This document shows, piece after piece, positions 14,120 through 22,422 of a DNA stretch of 29,024 bases; positions within the stretch are counted from its first letter, which is position 1, and each line of letters opens with the position of its first letter. The notes below the pieces were generated by a model. The model had not been told where the DNA came from, did no database searches, and saw only the letters and a list, made by a program, of their open reading frames with translations. This DNA is from JAAXTX01 sp037139695 (GTDB lineage: Bacteria; Patescibacteriota; Minisyncoccia; Moranbacterales; UBA1568): positions 1-29,024 of the forward strand of contig JBAXFX010000009.1 of NCBI GenBank assembly GCA_037139695.1, written 5' to 3'. The translations under genes were made by a program, and so were the position numbers.

Positions 14120-15151
14120 GATGATATGTTCGAACGGATTATCTCACTTGAGAACCTGGTTGGCGCGTGGCGTGAATTCCGAATCGGGAAACGTTCCAAA
14201 AAAGACGTCATCGAGTTCGGTGATCGGGTCGAAGAATATCTCGTGGCGCTCGCTCTCGACCTGAAAGCCGGGAAGTATCGTCACGGACAGTATACCCGAT
14301 TCATCGTCCACGATCCAAAACGGAGGGAAATATCCAAGGCGCCGGTCCGTGACCGGGTGCTCCACCATGCCCTTTGCCGAGTGATCGTTCCCGTGTTCGA
14401 TCGCGGATTCATTTTCGATTCGTATGCGAATCGGACCGGGAAAGGGACACTTTCCGCGAATGACCGGCTCGATGCCTTCGTCCGGAAATGCTCGCGAAAC
14501 GGCTCGCGCACGGCGTTCGTATTGAAGGCTGATATCCGGAAATACTTCGATTCGGTCGATCACGAAACGTTGCTTCGGATTTTGGGTCGACGGATCCGAT
14601 GTGAACGAACGCTCGGATTGCTTCACTTTGTCGTTTCGAGCTTTGAAACGTCTCCCGGTAAAGGTATTCCACTCGGAAACTTGACGTCGCAACTGTTCTC
14701 CAACGCGTATCTCGATCCATTTGACCAGTTCGTAAAGCGAGAGCTCGGTGTGAAATACTATATCCGGTATGCCGATGATTTCGTGGTCCTTTCGGACGAT
14801 GTGGGAGCGCTTGACCGCATGCGGTCACGTATGGATGCGTTCCTGACCCTGAATCTCGGCCTCACGCTACATCCCGAGAAGACACGGATTGTTCGATTCG
14901 GGAGCGGGGTGGATTTTCTCGGGAAGGTGCATTTCCGATTTCACCGGGTCCTTCGCGTGAAAACGAAGAGACGAAGTATCCGGAGAATCGCATCTCGGAA
15001 TGAGTCATCGTATATCGGACTCCTGAGACATTCGCGGTCGCATGGATTGGTACGGATACTCCGTGATATACTGGAACAAAGGAATATTTTGGAAGAAGTA
15101 TGCGTGAACCCGTCTACAAAGCCGAGCGGAGCGTGGACCAGTCGGGTATGA
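14051..15151 (+). CDS. DGR reverse transcriptase
   Basis: This 366-aa reverse transcriptase is expected to copy the TR RNA into adenine-mutagenised cDNA that replaces the VR. Seen in order: FERIISLENLVGAWREF (~27-43, typical DGR-RT start), FIVHDPKRREISKAPVRDRVLHHAL (RT1), FVLKADIRKYFDSVDH (first catalytic Asp), GIPLGNLTSQLFSN (~205-218; the [IVL]GxxxSQ form typical of DGR RTs) and YIRYADDFVVLS (~237-248, catalytic YADD). There is no maturase or endonuclease domain and no msr/msd, so it is neither a group II intron protein nor a retron. The true start may be the ATG at 14126, where family similarity begins. The first 25 residues of the longer form are antisense to avd. The 3' end overlaps the VWA gene by 52 bp and contains that gene's promoter. 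Confidence 0.92.
   Translation: METPITVGKPKENDRFREVAVVHDDMFERIISLENLVGAWREFRIGKRSKKDVIEFGDRVEEYLVALALDLKAGKYRHGQYTRFIVHDPKRREISKAPVRDRVLHHALCRVIVPVFDRGFIFDSYANRTGKGTLSANDRLDAFVRKCSRNGSRTAFVLKADIRKYFDSVDHETLLRILGRRIRCERTLGLLHFVVSSFETSPGKGIPLGNLTSQLFSNAYLDPFDQFVKRELGVKYYIRYADDFVVLSDDVGALDRMRSRMDAFLTLNLGLTLHPEKTRIVRFGSGVDFLGKVHFRFHRVLRVKTKRRSIRRIASRNESSYIGLLRHSRSHGLVRILRDILEQRNILEEVCVNPSTKPSGAWTSRV
15067..15072 (+). promoter_or_regulatory. Predicted promoter of the VWA gene, inside the RT gene
   Basis: TGA-TATACT, an extended -10, lies 27 bases before the ATG at 15100. The bases from the -10 onward, TATACTGGAACAAAGG, match the glycosyltransferase promoter (17185-17200) with a single mismatch. 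Confidence 0.55.
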
Positions 15152-17148
15152 CACGTCCCGATTCGGGCGACAACGGCGACCCGGTGGCCGATTTTATCGA
15201 ACGAAACAAACGTGCGCTTACGCAGTATGCCGGCGATGCGTCGCTTTCCGTGCGTTCTGCCGAGGGAGTGATGACGCCAAGCGGCCCGCTTGAGACATGC
15301 GCGATCGATCTTGAGAAGGGAGAATATTATTTGCATCGACGGTTCCGGGACGGGGCATACGGTGGATCCGAGGAGAAGATGCTCTTCGGGGCGTTTCATG
15401 AGATAGAACACTTCCGCGAGCTTCGGGGTCTTTTGCGGGAGCACGCCGGGTCGGACGTCTGGCGGAAATTGCGAAAGAAAAAAGAAGAACGGACGCGGTA
15501 TCATATATTGGATAATTCTTTTGGTGATGTGAAGATGAATAATGCGGTCGTGAGTCGCGCGCCCGTATTGTCCGGGACGCGGGAAGAACTGTATCGGAAC
15601 GACCTGTTTCCCGAGCGGGACTTGACGGGCCTTCCGAAGCATCTGCAGTTCGTGCACGTGCTGAATTGCGAGATGCAGGTCCCGGGCGAGACCTGGACGG
15701 TCGATCCGGACGTCCGTGAGGAATTCGAGAAACTGAAAACGATACGCGGTCAGAAATCCGGACGCCCGATACTCGAGTATGCGACCCATCCGGATATCTC
15801 GATGCGTGATCGACTGATCGTGCAAGATGCGCTCATCGAACCGGTGTACGAAAAACTCTTTGAGGAAGACGTTCGGAAGAAGCAGGAAGAACAGCAAAAA
15901 GAATCTTCGGAATCGGGTGATAAAAGTGGCACGTCGGACAAGAAGAGCGATGCATCGACATCGGAAAACGGTGAGGGAAAGTCGAATGAGAATCAGGAGC
16001 CTCCATCGGAATCGTCTTCGAAGCCAGGGGATGAAATGCCTGAGCAGAGTGAAGGGGCTTCGGGTAAGTCGACCGATGAAAACAGGACTGACCCCGAGAA
16101 TCCCGAGGCATATTTCCGTAAGGAATATGAAGAATACTTCGAGCAACATCCGGAGGCGATTCCGGAAGAGACTCTGAACGAGGCGGTGGAAGACGAGATA
16201 GCGCGACAAAACGAATCAGGAGGGGATGCCGGGAAAAACGCGTTCGACGCGTATGCCCGGGCGCAGGGCGTCGAGCCGAACGACCTTCGGAACTATATGC
16301 GGTTCCGCGACTCGCTCGAGAAGATTGCCGATCCGGAAACGGGTGAGTCGGTTGTAGACGCGATTCGGGAACTGTTCGAACGGATTATCTCGAAACGGTT
16401 ACGACGATTACCAGAACCGAAGTATCCGCTTCCGGAAGGGGATGAGCTTGAATATCCGGTGGAAGCGGTCGTCCGGACGCGCGCCGGCGAGGCCGAACCG
16501 GATGTGTGGAACGATACGGAATTTCATGAGAAGGAAGGTGATTTCGTCGGTGATTTCGACATCATTCTCGTCGGCGATACGTCGACTTCCATGGCCGAAA
16601 ATGGCGGGGAAAAACGTGATGAACAAAAGAAAGGCATCATATTAATCATGGAGGCTCTTTCGGAATTCTCGGAGCGATTGGAAGAGATGCGGTCGCGACT
16701 CCGACATGATTTGCACGTGCGGAATGAAGCGTGGGTATTCGGGAATTCGGCAGAGTGTGTCAAACCGCTGTCCGAGGAGTTGTCGGAGAAAGACCGGGTC
16801 GCGATGTACAAGCGACTTGGGAACACGGGCGGATCGACGAAGGACTTTCTCGTACTCGAAAAGTTGTTTGATGCCCTGACCGAAGATGAAGTGAATCGCA
16901 TGCGTAATGGAAGCCTTAAAAAAATTGTTATCGTCATGACCGATGGGGACAGCGATAAGGCCGAACGTGTTCAAGAACAGCTTGGAAAGCTTCGGGAGGC
17001 CGGTGTGATTGTCATCGGGGTTGGCATAACCGAAGATGGCAAATCGGCACTGACGACCTATGCGCCGGAGGCAATGCTTTGTGCCGAGGCATCCGAACTG
17101 GCTGTGGTTCTTGGCGATTTGCTGAAGGAGCACCTGCGGGTCTTGTGA
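15100..17148 (+). CDS. CobT-like protein: HExxH metallopeptidase-like domain, acidic linker, VWA domain
   Basis: This 682-aa protein is the probable partner of the MoxR-like ATPase. Residues ~1-250 contain FHEIEHFRELRG (HExxH at 100-104, a zinc-metallopeptidase signature) and HILDNSFGDVKMNN (~137-150), which may supply a further ligand. A low-complexity Ser/Glu/Lys linker (~260-345) recalls the CobT cobaltochelatase subunit. The C-terminal VWA domain (~485-680) has a complete MIDAS: DTSTS (from 493), NTGGSTKDF and VMTDGDSD. In known pairs (CobS/CobT, CbbQ/CbbO, NorQ/NorD, MoxR/VWA) the VWA protein bridges the AAA+ ring and its substrate. Here that ring is the DGR-diversified ATPase. The ATG at 15100 has a GGAAGAAG just upstream. 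No signal peptide is seen, so it should act in the cytoplasm. Whether the HExxH site is active is unknown. Confidence 0.85.
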   Translation: MREPVYKAERSVDQSGMTRPDSGDNGDPVADFIERNKRALTQYAGDASLSVRSAEGVMTPSGPLETCAIDLEKGEYYLHRRFRDGAYGGSEEKMLFGAFHEIEHFRELRGLLREHAGSDVWRKLRKKKEERTRYHILDNSFGDVKMNNAVVSRAPVLSGTREELYRNDLFPERDLTGLPKHLQFVHVLNCEMQVPGETWTVDPDVREEFEKLKTIRGQKSGRPILEYATHPDISMRDRLIVQDALIEPVYEKLFEEDVRKKQEEQQKESSESGDKSGTSDKKSDASTSENGEGKSNENQEPPSESSSKPGDEMPEQSEGASGKSTDENRTDPENPEAYFRKEYEEYFEQHPEAIPEETLNEAVEDEIARQNESGGDAGKNAFDAYARAQGVEPNDLRNYMRFRDSLEKIADPETGESVVDAIRELFERIISKRLRRLPEPKYPLPEGDELEYPVEAVVRTRAGEAEPDVWNDTEFHEKEGDFVGDFDIILVGDTSTSMAENGGEKRDEQKKGIILIMEALSEFSERLEEMRSRLRHDLHVRNEAWVFGNSAECVKPLSEELSEKDRVAMYKRLGNTGGSTKDFLVLEKLFDALTEDEVNRMRNGSLKKIVIVMTDGDSDKAERVQEQLGKLREAGVIVIGVGITEDGKSALTTYAPEAMLCAEASELAVVLGDLLKEHLRVL

Positions 17149-17184
17149 ATATCCGGCTGGTTTCCGGCATCGGGAATTCTATGC

Positions 17185-17190
17185 TATACT
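17185..17190 (+). promoter_or_regulatory. Predicted promoter of the glycosyltransferase gene (extended -10)
   Basis: TGC-TATACT lies 30 bases before the ATG at 17221. The initially transcribed region GGACCAAAGG nearly matches that of the VWA gene. Confidence 0.55.
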
Positions 17191-17220
17191 GGACCAAAGG
17201 TAATCACTAGGTCTTCCACT

Positions 17221-17979
17221 ATGCCAGAAACTCCGCCGTACCTTTCGATCGTCATCCCTTCGTACAAGGAAGGGGAGCGGATCGGACGGAACCTGCTCGA
17301 GATTGATAAGTACCTGAAAGCGAAGGATTTTCCGTACGAGATCATCGTCGTCGTGGACGGGTCTCCGGACAATACGGCCGAGGTGGTGCGGAATTATGCC
17401 CTGCAGATACCGAATCTCCGCGTTATCGAAAACCCGGAAAATCACGGGAAAGGGTATGTGGTGCGGCAGGGACTGCTCGAGGCGAAGGGGAAATACCGCA
17501 TCTTCATGGACGCCGACGGTTCCACTTCCATCACGCACTGGGATTCGTTCGAGCCGGAATTCGCGAAAGGATTCGATGTCGTCATCGGTTCCCGGGAGCA
17601 CAAGGATACCTTCATTCAGGTGCATCAGCCGAAGTATCGGGAAATCATGGGGGATATGGGCAACTGGCTTATCCGTATCGTGCTCGGACTCTGGCGGTAC
17701 CCGGATACGCAGTGTGGGTTCAAAGCGCTCTCCGGCGAGGCGGCCGAAGCGGTCGCGAGTCGGATGGTCGTCGACCGGTTCGGGTTCGATTTCGAACTCG
17801 TGACGCTTGCGGAACGTCTCGGATACAAGGTCGCCCAGATGCCGGTCCGGTGGATGAACGAGGAAGGATCGACCGTGTCACTGACGGGGAAGAACGGCTT
17901 CATACAGGTACTGCTCGACCTGTGGAAGACGCGGGTTCGATTGTGGAAGGGCGAATATCGACTGAAGGAGAAACTGTAG
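17221..17979 (+). CDS. GT2-family glycosyltransferase (polyprenyl-phosphate sugar transferase, Alg5/DPM-like)
   Basis: A 252-aa GT-A-fold enzyme. YLSIVIPSYKEGERI (~6-20) and IIVVVDGSPDNTAEV (~41-55) bind the nucleotide-sugar, HGKGYVVRQGL (~78-88) follows, and MDADGS (~98-103) holds the metal-binding DxD. DTQCGFKALS (~161-170) and FGFDFELVTLAERLGY (~183-198) are typical of dolichyl-phosphate glucosyl/mannosyltransferase relatives. It would load a hexose onto a polyprenyl phosphate carrier for envelope glycans or glycoproteins; the exact sugar cannot be read. There are no membrane segments, so it is a soluble or peripheral enzyme on the cytoplasmic face. It precedes galT closely, suggesting a sugar-nucleotide link. 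Confidence 0.85.
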   Translation: MPETPPYLSIVIPSYKEGERIGRNLLEIDKYLKAKDFPYEIIVVVDGSPDNTAEVVRNYALQIPNLRVIENPENHGKGYVVRQGLLEAKGKYRIFMDADGSTSITHWDSFEPEFAKGFDVVIGSREHKDTFIQVHQPKYREIMGDMGNWLIRIVLGLWRYPDTQCGFKALSGEAAEAVASRMVVDRFGFDFELVTLAERLGYKVAQMPVRWMNEEGSTVSLTGKNGFIQVLLDLWKTRVRLWKGEYRLKEKL

Positions 17980-18025
17980 GGTTGCACATTCTTCGGACCG
18001 GTAAACAGAAGAAAACACAAACGTC

Positions 18026-19075
18026 GTGAACATAGAAATACGTGACGGGGAGAAGAAACGGGTCGAGCCGAAAGTGGCCGGCCAATCCGAACTCCGTCAG
18101 GACATCATTACGGGTGATTGGGTCGTCATCGCGACCGGTCGGGCCAAGCGTCCGGACGAGTTCGCTGTACAAGCGCGCGTCCCGATGAACGGGGATGCCA
18201 CCGATCCGTTTCTCGACCTCTCGGCGAGCGGTCAGAAGGAACCGATTCTTATGTATCGCGGACGGGACGGGGAGTGGAGCTTGGCCGTCATTCCGAACCT
18301 GTATCCCGCGTTCACGAGTGGGCGGATGTCGAAGGATCTCTCCGAAGGACCATACTTCGCGATGAGCGGTGTCGGGTATCACGAGGTCATCATCACGCGC
18401 GATCCGGACAAGAGTATCGCGGAACTCGAATTGTGGCAGGTAGCCGAGGTCGTCGACGCGTATCAGGACCGATACCTTTCGCTCATGACGAAGAAGACGG
18501 TGAAGTACATTCAGATTTTCCATAATCACGGGAAGGAAGCGGGCGCGTCCGTCACGCATCCCCATTCGCAACTGATGGCTATCCCGGTCGTCTCGCCCTA
18601 TATCGAGCAACAGCTCCGGGGTGCGGAGCTTTATCATCGGAACCATCGGGCGAACGTGTTTCAGACGGTTCTTGATCATGAATGCGAGGTCCGAACCCGC
18701 TACGTGTACGAGAACGAACATTTCTTCGTCTTCTGTCCGTTTTCCTCACGTGTCGCGTTCGAGACCTGGATCATGCCGAAGCGTTCCGAAAACCCCTATT
18801 TCGAGCGGATTACGGAGGAAGAAAAACTCTCGCTTGCCGATGCGCTTCGGCAGACACTTCTTTCGATCCACAAGGGACTCGGGGATCCGGCATATAATTT
18901 TTTCCTGAATTCGGCCCCGTGCGATGGGAAGGAATACCCGCATTATCGGTGGCATTTCGAGATCCTGCCGAAGACGTCCGTCTGGGCCGGGTTCGAGCTC
19001 TCCACCGGGATAGAGGTTTCCACGATCGAACCGGAACGGGCGGCCGAATATCTCCGCGGGCAGCTTGGTACATAG
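18026..19075 (+). CDS. galT: Galactose-1-phosphate uridylyltransferase
   Basis: A HIT-superfamily enzyme that exchanges UMP between UDP-glucose and galactose-1-phosphate, or acts as a related hexose-1-phosphate nucleotidyltransferase. At 349 aa it has normal length. ELRQDIITGDWVVIATGRAKRP (~16-37) is the family N-terminus. FHNHGKEAGASVTHPHSQLMA (~165-184) includes the active-site HxH as HPHSQ (HPHGQ in Escherichia coli). A second HIT-like half contains FVFCPFSSRVAFETWIMPK and YRWHFEILPK. The start is GTG at 18026, the first start in frame near the conserved region. It lies between the GT2 gene and tpiA in a compact run and is probably co-transcribed with them. Substrate specificity cannot be fixed from sequence. 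Confidence 0.88.
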   Translation: MNIEIRDGEKKRVEPKVAGQSELRQDIITGDWVVIATGRAKRPDEFAVQARVPMNGDATDPFLDLSASGQKEPILMYRGRDGEWSLAVIPNLYPAFTSGRMSKDLSEGPYFAMSGVGYHEVIITRDPDKSIAELELWQVAEVVDAYQDRYLSLMTKKTVKYIQIFHNHGKEAGASVTHPHSQLMAIPVVSPYIEQQLRGAELYHRNHRANVFQTVLDHECEVRTRYVYENEHFFVFCPFSSRVAFETWIMPKRSENPYFERITEEEKLSLADALRQTLLSIHKGLGDPAYNFFLNSAPCDGKEYPHYRWHFEILPKTSVWAGFELSTGIEVSTIEPERAAEYLRGQLGT

Positions 19076-19116
19076 AGAAACCGATTTTTCTTCCACATCG
19101 GCGCATACGACACACT

Positions 19117-19923
19117 ATGAAGAAGCGATACCTTGTCGGGAACCTGAAGATGAACCTGAACTCCGTGTCCGAAACGGAACAGTATCTTGTCGCACTCAGG
19201 AAAGAACTGTTCGGGAAACATATCGATGACAGCGTCGAGGTCGTCGTCACCCCGCCGTCGGTCTTTCTGGAACGGTTTTCCCGTGAGCTTCCGGAAGGTA
19301 TCCTTCTCGGGGCGCAGGATGTTTTTTGGGAAAAAGAAGGATCGTATACCGGGCAGACCTCGGCTCCCATGCTGCATGACCTGCATGCCGGATTTGCCAT
19401 CGTAGGACACAGCGAGCGCCGTCTGTATGCGCACGAGACCGATGCGGAGATCGGATGGAAGGTCCGCACGGCACTGCACGAACACCTTCGCCCGATCCTG
19501 TGTGTCGGGGAGACGGCCGAGGACCGGGAACGGGGCGAGGAGGCGGATGTCGTTTCACGGCAGATCGTCGAGGCGTTCCGGGACATCCCACCGCTTTCGG
19601 CCGAGCGGGTGCTGGTCGCATACGAGCCACGTTGGGCTATCGGGTCGGATGTGACGCCGGAATCGGAAGAGATCTTCGAGATGCGGATCGTGATTCATCG
19701 GGCGCTTGCGGAGGCGTATGACCCGTCGGTCGCGGACAGGATACCGGTTCTCTACGGCGGATCGGTGAAGTTGTCTCTTCTCGAACGGGTCTGCTTCGAA
19801 CCGCGCATGGACGGCGTGCTGGTCGGCAGGGAAAGCCTGTATCCGCACGAGCTGGTCCGGATAGCGCAGGCGATCGGGGAACACGAATCCCCGAATCGAG
19901 ACGGATTGAACGCAGATTCTTAG
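19117..19923 (+). CDS. tpiA: Triosephosphate isomerase
   Basis: Interconverts dihydroxyacetone phosphate and glyceraldehyde-3-phosphate in the cytoplasm. The 268-aa TIM barrel has VGNLKMNL with the catalytic Lys (~12), IVGHSERR with the catalytic His (~95), AYEPRWAIGS with the catalytic Glu (~170; usually YEPxWAIGTG) and LYGGSVK for phosphate binding. The ATG at 19117 starts directly at the conserved MKKRYLVGNLKMN. It is followed 11 bp later by fba, the preceding step of glycolysis, so the two are almost certainly one operon. Confidence 0.96.
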   Translation: MKKRYLVGNLKMNLNSVSETEQYLVALRKELFGKHIDDSVEVVVTPPSVFLERFSRELPEGILLGAQDVFWEKEGSYTGQTSAPMLHDLHAGFAIVGHSERRLYAHETDAEIGWKVRTALHEHLRPILCVGETAEDRERGEEADVVSRQIVEAFRDIPPLSAERVLVAYEPRWAIGSDVTPESEEIFEMRIVIHRALAEAYDPSVADRIPVLYGGSVKLSLLERVCFEPRMDGVLVGRESLYPHELVRIAQAIGEHESPNRDGLNADS

Positions 19924-19934
19924 TAATACCATTT

Positions 19935-20789
19935 ATGATTGTCACCACGAAAATACTCCTGGAAAAAGCGAAGAAAGAAGGCTATGCCGTCGGCGCGTTC
20001 AATACGATCAATCTCGAGACCACGAGGGGGATTCTCGATGCGGCTGAGGCTCTTTCCGCGCCGGTCATCATCCAGATGACCGAGAAAACGATGGAATATG
20101 CCGGTGGTCATGCGCTATTTCAATTGGTTCGTAATCTGGCCGAATTCTATCATTCGCGCATTCCGGTCGCGATTCATCTCGACCACGGAAAAAGTTTCGA
20201 GATCGTCGAGCGGGCCGTAGAGATAGGCTTTCCTTCGGTGATGTATGACGGGTCGCGCCACACATACGCCGACAATGTCCGGACGACCGTGAAGGTCGCG
20301 AAGTTCGCACAGGCGAAGGGCGTGACCGTGCAGGGCGAGCTTGGGAATGTCCCGTACCTTTCCGAAGTCCATGGTTCCGTCGATTGGGACGAGTATATGA
20401 CCGATCCGGACGAAGCGGTCCGGTTCGTCACGGAGACCGGGATCGATACGCTTGCCGTAGCGATTGGCAATGCGCACGGATTTGCGACCGAACGCCCTGA
20501 GCCGGATTATGAGCGGCTTTCGGAGATTGCCAGCAAGGTATCCATACCGCTTATTTTGCACGGAGCTTCCGATTGGGAGGATGGTCGGGCGGAGGAAGTC
20601 ATCCGTCGGGGGATTTCCTGTTTCAATGTCGACACGGCCATCAGGCTTGCCTTTATCGGAGAGTTGACCAAGGTGATTGGTGAGGGGGACAAGACGGATA
20701 TCCGAAGCATCCTTGAGCCGGCCCGGAATGCCGTAACGGAAACAGTGAAACGGAAGATCAGGTTATACGGAAGCGAAGGGAAGGCCTAG
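19935..20789 (+). CDS. fba: Class II fructose-bisphosphate aldolase
   Basis: Zinc-dependent aldolase that splits fructose-1,6-bisphosphate into the two triose phosphates handled by TpiA. The 284-aa protein is the usual size. Visible are AVGAFNTINLETTRGILDAA (~17-36), the metal/catalytic HLDHG (~80-84), VMYDGSRHTYADN (~97-109), QGELGNV (~133-139), GNAHG (~180-184, zinc His) and LILHGASDW (~204-212). The last two differ from the common GTxHG and LxLHGGSG, and CFNVDTAIRLAF replaces KVNIDTDxR, suggesting the tagatose/ketose-bisphosphate side of the family. Fructose-1,6-bisphosphate is still the likeliest substrate because of the tpiA and gap context. A MITE begins 10 bp after the stop. Confidence 0.93.
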   Translation: MIVTTKILLEKAKKEGYAVGAFNTINLETTRGILDAAEALSAPVIIQMTEKTMEYAGGHALFQLVRNLAEFYHSRIPVAIHLDHGKSFEIVERAVEIGFPSVMYDGSRHTYADNVRTTVKVAKFAQAKGVTVQGELGNVPYLSEVHGSVDWDEYMTDPDEAVRFVTETGIDTLAVAIGNAHGFATERPEPDYERLSEIASKVSIPLILHGASDWEDGRAEEVIRRGISCFNVDTAIRLAFIGELTKVIGEGDKTDIRSILEPARNAVTETVKRKIRLYGSEGKA

Positions 20790-20798
20790 GAAACGTAA

Positions 20799-20981
20799 GT
20801 ATCTATCTCAAATCTCATGTCGAGCTGTAAATCCGAAAATTTCGCGCGAAAACCATGAAAAAGGAGAGAAGGCTACTGTCGTAACCTGACGAGTTTTGAA
20901 TGGTTTGCAGCCGAAATTTTCGGATTTCAGCCGGCAAGCGGATTTTTGCCTTATATAGGCGTTGAGATTTGAGATAGATAC
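20799..20981. mobile_element. MITE-like element, copy B (183 bp)
   Basis: The same length as copy A (7231-7413), and nearly its reverse complement, with matching terminal inverted repeats. TAA directly flanks both ends (20796-20798 and 20982-20984), a clear 3-bp target duplication. It is noncoding; short frames within it are not conserved between copies. It separates fba from gap. Confidence 0.88.
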
Positions 20982-21155
20982 TAAGGCGAAAAGTGTAAAA
21001 TACGGGAACAAGGAACAAGGAGCAGGGAAATGAAAAGTTGAAAGCATGCCCCATGGCTGTTTCGGAGAGGTTCTACCGGGTCACAGGTCGAAAGTCGGGA
21101 TGGGAGGAGGTATCGTCGAATCAAAAAACATAATCATCAATAACACGAAAAACAT

Positions 21156-22154
21156 ATGGCGGCGAAACGGATAGCGATCAACGGGTTCGGACGGATCGGT
21201 CGGGCGGCGTTCAAGATCGCGCTTGCTCGGAAGGGGACGGAGGTCGTCGCGATAAACGACCTGACGGACGCGGTCACGCTCGCGCATCTTCTGCGTCACG
21301 ATACGACGTACGGTGCGTACCGGAGCGAGGTGACCGCCGAGAAGGGCGCGATCGTCGTCGATGGGAAACGGTATCCCGTCTTCGCCGAGCCGGATCCGAA
21401 AAAACTCCCGTGGAACGATCTCGATGTCGACGTCGTGCTCGAATGTACGGGTCGCTTCGTGGACGGGGAGTCTGCCGGACAGCACCTTGTGGCCGGTGCG
21501 AAGAAGGTCGTCCTCTCGGCTCCTCCGAAGGGGGAGAATGAGATCCCGACCTACCTTATCGGCGTGAACGACCGGGAATACAAGGGCGAACCGATCATCT
21601 CGAACGCGTCGTGCACTACCAATTGCATCGCGCCGGTCGCGAAGATCATCGCGAACCGGTTCGGTATCGTAAAGGCGATGATGACGACCATCCATTCCTA
21701 TACCGCCGACCAGAACCTCGAGGACGGACCGCACAAGGACCTTCGTCGTGCGCGCGCCGCGGCACAGAACATCGTGCCGACCACGACCGGTGCCGCCATT
21801 TCCGTGACACGCCTCATGCCCGAGATCGCGGGAAAGTTCGACGGGCTTGCCGTGCGCGTGCCGACCATCGTCGCATCGCTGACCGACTTCACGTTCCTGG
21901 TCGGAAAGAAGACGACGGCCGAAGAGGTGAACGCCGTGCTCGAGGAAGCGAGTCGGGACAAGGAATACGCGCGGGCACTGGCAGTCACTCGGGAGCCGCT
22001 CGTCTCGTCGGACTTCATCGGCAATCCCTACTCGAGTATCGTCGACCTCTCGCTTACCAAGGTGGTGGATGGAGATTTGGTCAAGGTTATGGCATGGTAT
22101 GATAATGAATGGGGATATTCGAATCGACTCGTCGAGTTGGCCGAAGAGATATAG
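21156..22154 (+). CDS. gap: Glyceraldehyde-3-phosphate dehydrogenase, type I
   Basis: NAD-dependent oxidative phosphorylation of glyceraldehyde-3-phosphate to 1,3-bisphosphoglycerate. At 332 aa it is the standard size. The N-terminus INGFGRIGRAAFKIAL is the dinucleotide-binding loop, and INDLTDAVTLAHLLRHDTTYG holds the Asp that favours NAD. SNASCTTNCIAPV (~148-160) holds the catalytic Cys, and MTTIHSYTADQNLEDGPHKD contains the catalytic His. WYDNEWGYSNRLVEL is the C-terminal signature. It continues the tpiA-fba theme, but a MITE and about 170 bp of noncoding DNA lie between, so it may have its own promoter. Confidence 0.97.
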   Translation: MAAKRIAINGFGRIGRAAFKIALARKGTEVVAINDLTDAVTLAHLLRHDTTYGAYRSEVTAEKGAIVVDGKRYPVFAEPDPKKLPWNDLDVDVVLECTGRFVDGESAGQHLVAGAKKVVLSAPPKGENEIPTYLIGVNDREYKGEPIISNASCTTNCIAPVAKIIANRFGIVKAMMTTIHSYTADQNLEDGPHKDLRRARAAAQNIVPTTTGAAISVTRLMPEIAGKFDGLAVRVPTIVASLTDFTFLVGKKTTAEEVNAVLEEASRDKEYARALAVTREPLVSSDFIGNPYSSIVDLSLTKVVDGDLVKVMAWYDNEWGYSNRLVELAEEI

Positions 22155-22422
22155 GAACAACGACTCACAACGTACAACGAGGAGCTGATGCCGGGGAGTG
22201 GGGATGGATTGCCACAGGCTTCGCAGACTCGCCCTCGCAAAGACGGAAAGAGCGCGGATAACAGGGGACGGAAAGGGAGGAACGCATAACTGACAATGTA
22301 TAACTTACAACGAGGAACTTACCATCCACAATCTACGATTGAAACCCCACGGATTTTTGAGAGAGCTTTCCGATCCAGAATGTTTTGGTTGTAAGTCGTG
22401 AATCGTAAGTTGTTAGTTCCGT
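22155..22422. repeat. Repeat-filled spacer between gap and the amidohydrolase gene
   Basis: Contains ACAACGTACAACGAGG-type heptamers (22165-22180), a REP-like unit (22205-22246), another heptamer run (22291-22318) and the inverse GGTTGTAAGTCGTGAATCG run (22388-22406), which can pair with it. No gene is seen. Confidence 0.65.

Noticed and set aside
14051..15151. Retron or group II intron reverse transcriptase
   Set aside because: There is no maturase or endonuclease domain, no intron boundaries and no msr/msd. The adjacent VR/TR pair with A-specific changes, the avd-like gene and the [IVL]GxxxSQ motif point to a DGR.
20808..21054. Small proteins encoded in the MITE
   Set aside because: The frames run through the inverted repeats into unrelated flanking DNA and are not preserved in the other copy.
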